A program made the translations under genes and the position numbers. From NCBI GenBank assembly GCA_030063045.1, contig JAQSEB010000115.1, positions 496,001-560,000 on the forward strand: DNA of 64,000 nucleotides, given 5' to 3'. This document shows positions 22,077 to 35,516 of the stretch, in pieces. Numbering within the stretch: the stretch's first letter is position 1; every line of letters begins with the position of its first letter. A model generated the notes under the pieces. The model ran no database searches. It had not been told where the DNA came from and saw only the letters and a list, made by a program, of their open reading frames with translations. This DNA comes from Pratylenchus scribneri (Eukaryota; Nematoda; Chromadorea; Rhabditida; Pratylenchidae).

Positions 22077-22929
22077 ATGAATACTCAAAATGGATGCAAT
22101 TCAGCGATGACAGTGAAGGAATCATCAGCAAAAGATGAACGAATATCGAATGTTCGATTTGACATGCAGGTTATCGATTCACAATATTTGCGACCAATGC
22201 GAATGCATTTTCGGAGGAAAGACAAACAATTCACATGGTTTTCAATTTAAATTATTTTTATTAAATCACACAATAATATAATAGGGACATGGCAGTTGAA
22301 CATGACAATGTGGCAATTCTGATTTATCACACTGAAAAGAAGCAAATACTTTTGGTCAAACAATTCCGGCCACCCGTCTTCATTCACAATGTGCGGACAA
22401 AAGAAGAGAATACAGGGAAAGTATTGGAAGCCATCGACTGGTCACGCTATCCAATCCATGTTGGCGAGACTTTGGAATTGTGCGCCGGATTGATGGTTAG
22501 CAAATATATCAATTCAATTGTCTTATCTACCATTTTTTAGGATAAAATAGGTAAAACACCATTGGAACATGCCCAAGAGGAAATCAGAGAAGAGTGTGGC
22601 TATGCCGTGCCAAATGACCACATTCAACTCATCAAACGCTATGTGACTGGCATTTCCATTTCCGGCGCCGCCCAATATCTTTTTTATGCTCAAATTGTAA
22701 GTTGGAAAGGTCAGAAGTCGATCATCATATTTCTCAATTAATAAAGGATGAATCGATGCGAATGGGCGAAGGCGGCGGGAACGTTCACGAAGGAGAATTT
22801 ATTGAAACCGAATTTTTGGGCATTGATGAAGTCAAAGAATTGCTTCAAAAAGAATCAATTGTGAGCCCTCCATCCATGTTATATGCACTTCAATGGTGGC
22901 TCTACGAGATTTACCCAAAGATAAATTAA
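22077..22929 (+). CDS. NUDT14: Nudix hydrolase, UDP-sugar pyrophosphatase (NUDT14-like)
   Basis: Exons: 22077-22237, 22285-22495, 22541-22696, 22747-22929 (236 aa). It matches NUDT14: YLRPMRMHFRRKDKQFTW, DNVAILIYHTEKKQILLVKQ, FRPPVF, ETLELCAGLMDK, then the Nudix helix HAQEEIREECGYAV, which keeps the metal-binding EExxEE core but, like NUDT14, lacks the Arg of the classical REUXEE. A GAAQYLFYAQI strand and an acidic EGEFIETEFLGIDEV segment follow. Family reaction: hydrolysis of UDP-glucose or ADP-ribose-type substrates to sugar phosphate and NMP, with Mg2+. Length is normal. Confidence 0.9.
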
Positions 22930-23259
22930 AAGAAGACAGTATTGTAACCTTATTTTGTTTTTGAATTCCGATTTTTCCTACACCAATTCACAATTATTTA
23001 AACTATTTTTATATCATTTTTTTTATTTCTTTTACCAGAATAAAATGAAATGAAATCAATACAAATGTGACAAAAATTTATTCAATAATAAGCTTAATAT
23101 AACACAATAGTTGATCACAAAAAAAAAAACAATGAATAGGAAAATAATGGAAATATAATAACAACAATAGGAACAATGGAAATATAGGTAAATAACAAAA
23201 CAAAGGGAAAGGATGATATCGAATACAAAAAATTGAGTTTCATCATCTTTCTTCTCTAT
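22930..23259. other. Convergent intergenic region
   Basis: 330 nt of AT-rich 3' flank between two convergent genes. No feature seen. Confidence 0.5.
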
Positions 23260-24473
23260 TCAATCCAACTTCAAATTCTCGAGATTTTCGTAGTCGCCAT
23301 CACTGGTGTTGTATGCAGTCCGCGCCGATGGTCGTGTGGATCCGCCGCTGCTCTCCGTTGGTTTGCTGGTTGAACTGCTGCCGCCGGTCTTCGATCGTCC
23401 TGATTTCCATCCGCCGATTGCAGTCCTTCCGCTTTGCTTTGAACGTCCGCCAGTTTTGCTTCTCATTGTGCTGTCTGCCGCCCTTGATGAACCTAAAAAC
23501 AATAATATTGATTGACTTTTTCTTTACTAATAATTTTAACCTGCGTCCGGATTTTCATAAAGCCCGTCTGCCGCTCTTGATGAACCTAAAAAACAATATT
23601 ATTGATTGACTTTTTCTCTAATAATAATTTTACCTGCTTCCGGATTTTCATAAAGCCCATCATCATCTTGAGTGAATGACGTTTTGAGAGAGCCTGATGT
23701 CGACTTGCTTGTTGTTTTTTTGGTACCTGTGGAAAATTAAAATATTATTTTGTTTAATAATTTATTGTTAAAATTCCCAACCTGACGACTTCTTTGTTTG
23801 GTTTTCGTAAAGTCCATCATCCTTGACGATAGGTTGCGACGTCCTGAGGCTCTCCGGTACTGTGATCATCTGCGAAGGCTGTGTAGGCTGTTTGACAGAT
23901 GCTTGGCCGCTGAGTGTTCCGCCCGATCCAACAGCTAAAATGTATAAAATTATTTCGGTTAAAACAATCGCTCAAAAATCCCCTTACCTTTCCAAAATCC
24001 CGTTTTTTCCATATCCCTCAGCGTGGCATATTGTGGGTCCATTGCGTCCGCTTCGGCGAAAATGTCGTCCGGTTCCTGATAAAAGGCGCCCTTTGGATCC
24101 ATACACCTTAAAATCATGAAAAATTCTTATTGACAAAAATTTTCGACTCACCATTTCATAAACTCATTCCGGTCCTTCTCCAATTTTTCGTAATCATAGT
24201 AGACTTTGGCCAGCATTCGTCCAAGTATGCCAGATGGGAAATTCTGCTTCATCAATGTGTAGTTCAAGTGGCTGATCTTAAATTGAAAATTTAGTTATTG
24301 GCAATTTAAAAAAATTAAATTCGACTCACCAAAACTCTCAAGCGCATTTGACGTCGGTAAATGTTGTTGGCCGCCCGGTAGATAATCAGAAGAAGAAGCG
24401 AAATAATCATTGTCGTGAGAAGGCATATGGCAGCAGCTCCAGCTTGAATGTATCCTTCGGTGCCTTGATTCAT
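23260..24473 (-). CDS. Single-pass membrane protein with repeated YEN motifs
   Basis: Exons (minus, 5' to 3'): 24330-24473, 24152-24276, 23988-24106, 23782-23934, 23634-23726, 23541-23585, 23260-23492 (303 aa). A short N-terminus (MNQGTEGYIQ) precedes one membrane helix (AGAAAICLLTTMIISLLLLI), then a Tyr-rich cytoplasmic-type tail. The tail contains DDGLYENQ, DDGLYENPEAG, DGLYENPDAG and DGDYENLEN, separated by Ser/Lys/Gly-rich linkers, one per exon. YxN after phosphorylation is the known binding consensus of Grb2-type SH2 domains, so a signalling adaptor role is an inference. The exon at 23541-23585 and its intron look like a tandem copy of the neighbouring exon. I do not recognise the family. 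Confidence 0.72.
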
Positions 24474-24840
24474 CGTTGTTTGTGGCCGAAATTGCTTGAT
24501 AGTTTGCTGCAAGAGTTGACTGGGAAATGAAGGACTCCAAAATGTGGAAGCTTTTATAATAAATCACTGCTGAAAAATATTGATTTTTTGACACAGTAAA
24601 TTAACATGTCTGTATTCTGTATAACTCATACTGTAACGTATGGTAGTTATTGATTTTTTGACAGTGCTGTTAACTCGATCGAAAAATATTCATTTATTTA
24701 TTTTTAATAATAAGTATGATAAGGAATTTGTAAAAAAATAAGTAAAATTAAAAATTGGAGTGATATGAAATTTGCGAAGGGGTTAAATATTACAGAAATC
24801 TAAAAATGGAAGTGATATGTTATCATCAATTATTCATAAA
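24474..24840. other. Intergenic, upstream of the YEN membrane protein gene
   Basis: AT-rich. Contains two copies of an 'attgattttttgacag/cagt' motif (24581-24597 and 24648-24664) also found near 50855 and 57483. No gene. Confidence 0.45.
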
Positions 24841-26898
24841 TCAGTCTTTTGATGGGATGAACCCGAAACGTTTGAAAGCTTCTTCTTCTAGCCATTCACG
24901 ATCATTTGGATGTGCAATATTGATTAATTGATAAGCTCGTTGTCGAATGGTTTTGCCCCATAGATTGGCAATGCCGTGCTCAGTAACCACATAACGGCAC
25001 TAAAATTGAAAAGAGAATATTTATTAGTAAAAAGATCCACTAACATGGCCTTTAGTTGTCACCACTCCAGCTCCCTAAAAATAAAATGAAATCAGGATAG
25101 ATTTACCAAACAAAACCTCTTTAACGTGTGGAACAATTTTTGACTCGCCTTTGGTTGTCCTCGATGGCATCGCAATTATTGATTTGCCAAGACCGTCTGT
25201 TGCAGCAGAAGCGCCGTAAATGAAGTCGACTTGGCCACCGAAGCCTGAAGTGTGATTAATTTAATTTAAAACCACCAAATAATAAACAACCTGAATAGAA
25301 TTTTTTGCCGATTGTGTCCGAAACAACTTGACCCGTCAAATCCACCTCAATGGCCGAATTTATTGCCGTCATCCTACTCTGTTGAACAATTGTGGAAAGT
25401 GCATTTGTGAAACCGGCGCTACCAAAAACTGAATTATTTACTTATAAATTTAATAAATGTAATTTGACTTACTGAAAAGTGGATTATTGTCCAACAATTT
25501 ATAAAACGCCCTTGAGCCCATTGCAAAGGACGAGACAACTTTTCCGGGGAACATGCTTTTTTTGCTGTTATTGATCACATTTCGTTCCAACAATTCGGCA
25601 ATTCCATCGCTGATCATTTCCGTATGAATGCCCAAATCCCGGTGTCCTTTGAGTTGGTCGAGTACATTGTTTGGAATTGAGCCAATTCCTAGAAAAATAT
25701 TTAATAATATTAATTATAAATTGAATTAATTATACCCATTTGAAGGGTGGCTCCATCCTCGACCAAATTCTCCGCAATCCATTTGGCAATTTGACGCTCT
25801 TCCGGACTTGTTTCGGCGTTGGGCAATTCGAATATTGGAACTTCGGTGTCGACGAGTGCATCAATTTGAGAAATGTGAATTTCTGAGTCACCAAATGTGC
25901 GCGGCTGTGATCGATTGATTGAGGCTATAATTCGTTTGGCATTCCGGGCGCCTGCACTATAAAAAATTAAAATATTATAATTTTGAATAAGGAGAACCTG
26001 CCTTGACATATCAATGTTCACTCCCAATGAGCAATATCCATGTTGGTCCGGTGGTGAAACATTCAAAAAAGCCGTGTCAACACGGAGGGCCTTTTCATCA
26101 TATAGACGGGCACTTTCGGACAAAAAAATTGGCAAATAATCTGCTTTTCCAGCGTTGACGAAAGGACGAACATTGCCACAAATGAAAATGCAAGTGCTTC
26201 GAATTCGGTCGTGAAAATCCTCGCGGAGCCATGGAACCTAAATATGAAGGAAAATTAAAATTATTTTGTTTCATCAATTGTGCATTTTAAGGGCTAGAAA
26301 GGAAAAAGGATGATGAAGGTGAAGAAGGAGAAGAAGATAATGATGAGGATGATGAAGATGATAAATGATGATGAAGAAGAAAATGATGAGAAGAAGAAAA
26401 TGATGAGAAGAAGAAGATGATGAAGAAGAAAAAGATAATGATGAGGAAGATCATTCTCAACTTCATCTCGTCTTCATCATCATCCCTCCCTTGTCCCTTT
26501 CAATCCAACCCTTAAACTGGCAATAGTACCCAACAATTTTTTGAGCTTACATTTCCAAATGTGAGAGCATGGCTCACTCGAATTCCTCGTAGATCATTTT
26601 TGAGAACATGTTGACTAAATGCATTCACCAGATCCACTGGCCATGAGGCAGCATGATGCAAATATATGTGTTCACCTGGGATTTTTAATTTAATTTTAAA
26701 CAATTTCAAAAAAATCTGACCCGATTTTATGTCCTGAACTGCCTCTTCAGCACTGCACCATTTCGGCGTTTTTCCCTCCAATGGTACGCTCAATGTTCTG
26801 ACTTTATCAAATGGCCTTAATCCGGTTAATTGACGGTTGTTTATCCATTCAATCCGCCGTCGACACAGCCAGAGCCTTGATGGCTTTATGGCTACCAT
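24841..26898 (-). CDS. Acetyl-CoA hydrolase / acetate CoA-transferase family enzyme
   Basis: Exons (minus, 5' to 3'): 26721-26898, 26551-26675, 26002-26237, 25736-25956, 25473-25688, 25291-25428, 25117-25244, 25045-25074, 24841-24999 (375 aa). Features match the family: LRVDTAFLNVSPPDQHGYCS, a domain-2 block with GIGSIPNNVL, HTEMISDG, EVDLTGQVVSDTIG, FGGQVDFIYGASA, and the active-site region VVTTKGHVRYVVTEHG. Family reaction: CoA transfer between acetyl-CoA and small acids, probably mitochondrial. The intron after 26002 needs a GC donor (TCAAG|GCAGGT) to stay in frame. The start ATG directly follows aaaatttttag, a plausible spliced-leader acceptor, so little or no 5' UTR is expected. The protein is somewhat short at the N-terminus for the family. 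A GA-rich element sits in the intron 26238-26550. Confidence 0.88.
26282..26530. repeat. GA-rich inverted-repeat element, second copy
   Basis: Purine-rich body (gatgaagatgataaatgatg, gagaagaagaagatgatgaa) that turns into ttcatctcgtcttcatcatc, flanked by ttttaagggctag on the left and its approximate complement cccttaaac on the right, followed by caatagtac. Same design as the 15396-15664 element. It enlarges the host intron to 313 nt. Confidence 0.55.
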
Positions 26899-27479
26899 CT
26901 AAAAATTTAGTTGACTTTTAAAAGGCAATTAGGAATTCTTTAAAGGCATTGGTCAATTTAAAAGTCAAACCAAAAAATTTCGGTGGTTTAAGTAAAATCA
27001 AAAAGTTAAATTAAATTGACTTTCCATGTGAAATGCAAACGTTTAAATAAAAAAGTGAATGCACTTTTCGGTGCTAAATGCGACAATTAAATCAAATAAA
27101 TGTGATTAGTTTTGAACTCATTTTTATCAGTCATTAAACAAAAATAAATTAATGCATTCATTCAATTCAAATGGAATGGAGAAAGACAAATAGAAAAAGG
27201 TTTTTAGATCATTGAATTCAATTTCTTAAGTGAATGGAAAGCACACACGGTTTGATCGATCCCACAGACCATGTTATTTTCCGCCGAGGCCCAATTTTCG
27301 CATGCAATGATGCACTCCTCCTCCGCCTCCTTTCCCATCCTCCCATTCCATTTTATTACTGCTCCCGCCGCCCTCCTTCGGTGTGTACGAGCCATTTTTG
27401 CCGAATGGGAAAGTGAAGAGTGCAAGTGTTCTAGAAAAGATGATAAATTTATGTGATAAACTTCATAGAACACCATTAC
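26899..27479. other. Intergenic region
   Basis: Contains a C/T-rich tract around 27300-27370 with overlapping open frames on both strands. None has a good start, splice sites or family resemblance, so I call no gene. Confidence 0.45.
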
Positions 27480-28927
27480 CTACCGATTTAATGGATTTTC
27501 TGATGCACTTCTCGGCCAGATTTTATCACTTCGCCTGCTTGGTGCCCGACTACGGCCTCTTCTCTCCTCGTTATTTTCTGCCCTGTTAGTTTCTTGCCGG
27601 TGTCCCAGATCGCTTGAAATTGCAATTGGCGAACGAACAAATTGCAAATCCGAACTCTTCCGATGGAGAAAACCACGTCCGGGGGCTGGCAATCGACGAG
27701 GACCATCACCTTTAATAATTTTATTATGTAAATCCTTTTAATATTTATAAAAAATTACATATATGGTTGGCGTTTTGAATGAGCAATTTGATGACGGAGG
27801 CCTGCAATTCCTTTCTGCGCTTGGCAAAATCAAGTTCCCGCAGACTTTGCTAAATATTTAATTTGTTTAAATATTAAAATTGTTTAAAAACCTGTTGAGC
27901 ATCTCCTTCCTTTTTCCTCAGCGAATTTTGAATGTTTTGAAGTGAACGGCCCACATATCGATTTGCAGCGGCCAAATCAACGACAACATTGCTGGCGATG
28001 GCATTATTGTTCCAAATTGATATTGACGATGATGGTCCTGGGAGGGAATAGTTGCGATTTTGTTGTTGCGGTGGAGGATAGTCATTGAAGATGGCTGGTG
28101 CAAAACAAATGGCCAAATTGTCCACAGACATTTGCGTTTTTTCCGGATGATCAGCGATCTAAAAATAATAATTTAATTTAAATCTTATTTTGTAAAAATT
28201 GGATTGGAAATATATTTTTATATAACTAATTTTAATTTAAATTAGAGCTATATTCCACATTTATTTTTAATCGTTTATTAAACTAACCTTTTTGAGCTGG
28301 CGCATCAAATAACCGAGCGTTGCTTGATTCGGTGACGGAAGTTGGTCAATGAAAGAAAGCACCGCTTCCACTTGAACTTTCTCGTTGGTAATTGCCGCAA
28401 CCGTGCTGAGTATTTGACTTTGCTGTTCGGCCAAAATTGGTTTCCTTATTGTGCTGAAAAAGCGCATAATGAGTGTGCAGACATCGTGGACAGTGAATTC
28501 CGGCCATTCAGGAATTGATGCCAACCCGCAGAATATTTGCTTAAATTATTCCTTTTTAATTTGCAAAAAAAAATAAAGCAAACCCATGGATTTCGCAGTC
28601 TGCCAACATTCCCAGGCTTTCGGAAAATGCCCTCAACATCCATAGCTTTGTTCTTCTCCAACCAAGTGAAGGCCTCGACCAAAAACCTTAAATTTACACA
28701 TTTTATTCTAAATTAAATTAAACTTACATTGGTACACCGTGTAATGTCATTTTTCGTCCTCGTTTCTTTCCCGTAAAACAAGTTTCAATTTCGATATCAT
28801 AGGCGACAATTGTATCCAATGCAATATTGTTTGGACCAAGCAATTGACCTCTTGAACTCAATGGGCACCTTTTTATTGATGTGATATTCCATTCGGTCGC
28901 CATTTTAGTGGGGGTGGTTGGCAACAT
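27480..28927 (-). CDS. RhoGAP protein, ARHGAP11/RGA-3-like
   Basis: Exons (minus, 5' to 3'): 28728-28927, 28584-28686, 28288-28539, 27892-28158, 27759-27849, 27480-27709 (380 aa). The GAP domain occupies about residues 60-230: LHGVPMFLVEAFTWLEKN, then VEGIFRKPGNVGRLR carrying the catalytic Arg finger (Arg of GIFRKPG), PEFTVHDVCTLIMRFFSTI, TLGYLMRQLKKIADH and the NLAICFAPAIF motif. A basic, Arg/Ser-rich C-terminus follows. The domain start directly after a short N-terminus resembles ARHGAP11A and worm RGA-3/4, which inactivate RhoA in cytokinesis, but the tail is much shorter. The last exon has the least support. Confidence 0.82.
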
Positions 28928-29373
28928 TTATTTATGTTTATTGTTGATGTTTGCTAATAACAATAGAAAATACTTTAGTAATTATTTTAAGATATTCATT
29001 TTGAATTGTTTTGAACGAAATATATCCAAAAATTTTGGCTTTTCTTTTACATTTTTGCTACTTATAATTGTGAAAATTAGGAATAAAGAAGATCATGTTC
29101 AAATTTTGAGTGATTGTAAAAATGAAAAAATATAAAAATGATAATTAAACGATTAATTAAAAGATGATATTTATGGGAAATAAAATACATTATTAATTAA
29201 AATATCAATGAAATAAAATATAATTATAAAATAAATGTGGGATTGAAACAAACCCCATTATTAAAACAAAATAAAAAAACACAGACATAAAATTAATACA
29301 ATATGTATTTTACACATTAAATAATTAAAATACATAAAAGAAAAAGAAATAGTGTTCTTCAAAATGTGTTGAT
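28928..29373. other. Intergenic region between RhoGAP and poly(A) polymerase
   Basis: Strongly AT-rich (about 80% A+T). No gene seen; presumably holds the RhoGAP promoter and the 3' end of the poly(A) polymerase gene. Confidence 0.5.
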
Positions 29374-31520
<2,147 letters not shown>

Positions 31521-31828
31521 AATTATTTGAAAATTAAGCTGGTTGAGCTAAAATTCATAATAATAAACTTCTTTCAGTAATTAAGTATTCATTTCATTTC
31601 CAATTTCCAAATTAAAATCACAAAATAAATTGTTTTAAAAAACACGATTTTCGTAAATTATAAATATTATAGATCGTTATCATATTTACATTTTTATTAT
31701 TTACAAAGTTTAAAATACAAATAAAAATGTGACAAAATTATGAATGCAAAAATTATAATAAGTTGCTTAGTTCCTTCGTTCTCAAAAGTGAAGCATTTTT
31801 TGCCGTCAAATTATTTTTGTTCGCTGAT

Positions 31829-33732
31829 CCAAAAAATGCCAATCCCAAAAAATGCCAACTACCATAAATCCCAAAAAATGCCAACCCAGCCAAAATCCCA
31901 AAAAATGCCAACGCCCATAAAACCCAAAAAATGCCAATAAAAATCCCAAAAAATGCCAACTCATCCAAAAATCCCAAAAAATGCCAATCCCAAAAAATGC
32001 CAACTCCCAAAAAAAGCCAACCCAGCCAAAATCCCAAAAAATGCCAACAAGGGGAAAAACAAAACACACAGAATGCCAATACAATGGAAAATTTTTTATT
32101 TGAATATTAAATCAATTTATTAATACGATAATTATTTATTAATGTGGAATTAGGTACAGGGTCAATTTGCCCACCCTCCTATTTTATTTCAATTTGCCCA
32201 CCCCCCCCCCCCCCCCCCCATTTTCTTTCTATTTGCCCATCATTTTTGCCCACTTTGTCTTTTATTATTTCCAACGTTATCCTAGGCTAATTAAGTGCCA
32301 TGTTTAGACTCCCCAGGGGTTTTCGATCATGCCGGATTTGATTCTGGCATCGGCTTTTCGAAATTTTATAATCTAAGCAAGTTATTGCCTTATAAATGAA
32401 TGAAGGGAAAAATTTGGCCATACAAAGGTAGGGAGGATTATCTAGATTAAAATTAGCCGTGCCAAGAATGCAAAAAGTTATGCTATCGATGTATTTAGCC
32501 GTGCCTTCGATTTAAAATTCGTGCCATCGCCATTTTATGCTGTGCCATCGGCAAAAAAAAATGTACAAAATGCCATCGTACCAATTCCATCCATTGTTGT
32601 GCTCGAGGCAAACCTTTGCCAAACCCATGCCTTCGACGATAGTGCTGTGCCATCGACGATAAAGATTGCAATTGGGGAAAGGGGAGTGCCAATGGATTGT
32701 GACAAATTTCTTGGAAACTAAAATCCTGGAGATGGAGTCGAGATTATGGAGGTAGAGGTGAGCATCCTGGCCGAGGCGAATATCTTTAGAAATGAAGGCG
32801 GGATTCTGGTAGCGAAGGCGGGATCCTGGAGGCGAAGGCGGGATTCTGGAGGCGAAGGCGGGATTCTGGAAGCGAAGGCGGGATTCTGGAGATGAAGGCA
32901 AGCATCAAGAAATGATTAAAATCATTGCCTCGTCTTTCTGATGTTCGCCTCCACGCTCAGAACGATGCCTCGGCACCCCGAAATTCGCCTCCTCTTCCAG
33001 GCTGTCACCTCAACACACTGGATGCTCGCCTTCATTCCAGGATAATTGCCAACATTTTTGTAATTTAAAGGCATTCCAAATTCAGCAAAGGCACCCCCCC
33101 TTCTTTCAATGGCACTCCCCCTTCTCCAATGGCATCCATTTCTTTCAATGGCGTTCCAATTCATTACTAACATTCCTTTTCCCCCAATGGCATTCCCTTT
33201 CCCTCGATGGCATTACATATTTCCAAATGTTACTCAGAATTTATCAATGGCACTTTAGTTTAGGTTAAGCAAATTTTGATAATTTTTTTCCAAATGTTTT
33301 TAAGTCCAATTTCGATCAAAAATTTGTGCAATGTCCAGTCAGAAATAATAAATTTATTTGGCCTTATTTGGCAATTTTTTCTTGAAAATATGTCACTAAA
33401 TGAATTCAATAATGGCAGAATCAAATTCAGCATGCTCGAAAACCTATATACCTACAAATTGCCCGAAAATTCATCCCCGAAAGTCGAAATGAAAAATATT
33501 CGATTTTTTTGCTTTTTTTCCTTTTATTATTTGAAAAAAAATATTCAAATTTAAATATAATGCCAAAAATCTGATATTTAAAGATATTGGCATTTTTTGG
33601 GATTTTGGCTGGGTTGGCATTTTTTGGGATTTTGGCTGGGTTGGCATTTTTTGGGTGTTGGCATTTTTTGGGGTTGGCATTTTTTGGGATTTTTGGGAAT
33701 TGGCATTTTTTGGGATTGGCATTATTTGGTGT
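31829..33732. mobile_element. Large inverted array (foldback-like element)
   Basis: The left arm (about 31829-32050) consists of roughly ten copies of 'cccaaaaaatgccaa' with short spacers (cagccaaaat, catccaaaaat). The right arm (about 33588-33732) is the same repeat in opposite orientation (ttggcattttttgggattt), six to seven copies. The 1.5 kb between holds a 19-base C run (32201-32219), many 'gtgccatcg/ggcattcc' words, and a 20-bp tandem. Long open frames rich in Phe/Trp/Gly read through the arms are by-products. No transposase is visible. Confidence 0.7.
32802..32902. repeat. 20-bp tandem repeat
   Basis: About five consecutive copies of ggattctggaggcgaaggcg with one or two changes each, G-rich on the plus strand. 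Lies inside the inverted-array element. Confidence 0.8.
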
Positions 33733-33849
33733 TATCATTTTTGTTTCCATTTTCTTGGACAAAAGGTCGCATATGGACATTCCGCCAATTAGTTAAATTC
33801 AAATGCCAATTGAGTGGTCTTTTCTAAAATTTAATACCATATTCTGAAT

Positions 33850-35516
33850 TTACAAAAATCTTGCCTCGTGATTGTTTGAATTCATCCATTTTGTATTTTC
33901 TCGTTTGCATTTGATCACTAGAATTGCAATCCCAATGGTAAAAAGGATGAATGCAAGAATTGGAAGAGCCAGTGCAAATATGAGCCAAAAAGATAAATTT
34001 TCAGTTGGGTTTTGTTCTTCTTGATATTGTTGATCATCATTGTCAGAAGGCCGAATGAATATTGTTTGTTCTGATCCCTGTTCAAAGGAGGAGAGTGGGC
34101 AATCAGCTAATTCCGGACAAATGGGAGCAGATTCATGAATTATGGTTGGCTCATCACAAATTGGGCAGCATTCACCGGGCACCTTAACATAAATATATTA
34201 AAATAATTTAATAGTGAAAATTACTGGTTTTGGATTCTCGCAATGAGTTTGACAAATGAATTTGTGGCATTGCCAGTGAAAATCGGTGCCACAAGTGCAA
34301 TTGGTGCATCCATCTCGTTCCCAATTCTGCCCAATCGTGTAAGTTTGACCCTCTTCATCGCGACAACCCAAACACACTGGGCAACATTCGCCCGGAGAAA
34401 ATCCGATCCATTGGCATTCAACTAAAATTGATTTGATTTTATAAATAAATCAAATTTAAAAATTCACAAGTCAATGTTGGACATTCCATCTTCCGACAAA
34501 GCGCAACGGTTGCGCTACATTGGCATTCTTGACAGGGTGCTGCTTGCCATCGTTCTCCTACCACATAAATTCGGCCTGTAAAATATAATTTATTTTGTCC
34601 AATATTCCTTGTCCCATTGCCTACCCTCATGATGACATTCGCCTCCGTTGCTGCCATTTTTCGGTAAACATTTGAATTGATCACAACATTTTCCCGGTTC
34701 ACCACGCCCTCTGCTTTCGATCACCAATTTTTGGTCAGGATTGCACCTGGCCGGCTCGCAAATTCCATTTCGGCATTGACAATGTGGCACAATTGGACAG
34801 CAGGAGCCGGCGGGAACGTATGGATCTGGACGGAAACTGTCATCGGGGCAATTTTGGCCATCCGGCGAATAGAGATCAAAAAATGTTGATTTTGGGTCGG
34901 GGCAGTTTATATTCTCACAATTCAGCTCTAAAATTGGATAATTAGATATGGAATATTCAACATAATTAAATTCACCTGCCAATGTACGGCACTCAAATTG
35001 GTCACAGCATTGTCCGGGTATTTCTGTTCCCTTTTGAGTCATCCGTCGTTCCGTTGCCTCAGGGCACGAAGGCACCAAGCATTTCTGAGGATCGCATTTA
35101 CATTGAACAATTGCCGGCTGGCAACATCCATCCGGATCAGTGCCATCACTCGAAATTGGTCCAGTGCTGAGAACAGGCACTGAATCGGAAGGGCAATCCG
35201 GGAACAGGATTGGGCATTTGGCATGTAAACACCTCTCCAGAATGGCATCTGTTTCCAATGCTGTAATAAAGTAAAATTTAAAAAGGAAACTGATAAACCC
35301 ACTTTGTTTTGTCTCCTTTTCCATGGTCGCCGTTTCCCTGCATCTCATTTTTCCTCCATTTCCCTTTAAAGCGCATTCCAAACCATCGGCACATTTCATT
35401 AATTCGTCGTCTTCTCCGCATGGTTCGCCCAACATTCTTGGCCCCCTTCCATTGACTGTTGATTTGTAGAACAGCACAGGGAGAAGATAAATAAAATAGA
35501 ATTGCCAAGAAGTCAT
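33850..35516 (-). CDS. crm-1: CRM-1/CRIM1-like cysteine-rich BMP regulator
   Basis: Exons (minus, 5' to 3'): 35303-35516, 34976-35260, 34625-34927, 34468-34575, 34225-34421, 33850-34182 (479 aa). A signal peptide (MTSWQFYFIYLLPVLFYKST) is followed by an IGFBP-type Cys segment (GEPCGEDDELMKCADGLECA). Several von Willebrand type C or antistasin-like Cys modules follow (PDGCCQPAIVQCKCDPQKC, IPGQCCDQFEC, AGSCCPIVPHCQC, SPGECCPVCLGC, VPGECCPICDE). One membrane helix comes near the C-terminus (FWLIFALALPILAFILFTIG) with a short basic tail. CRIM1/CRM-1 binds or presents BMP ligands at the cell surface; in worms CRM-1 promotes DBL-1 signalling. The start was placed at the signal peptide. Cys spacing is well kept, so the reading frames are reliable. 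Confidence 0.88.

Noticed and set aside
27204..27476. Overlapping open frames between the CoA-transferase and RhoGAP genes
   Set aside because: No consistent splice sites, no homology I can recognise, and frames compete on both strands.
31753..32084. Phe/Trp/Gly-rich minus-strand frames and similar plus-strand frames at 33587-33827
   Set aside because: Translations of the 15-nt 'aaaaaatgccaa' array, not proteins.
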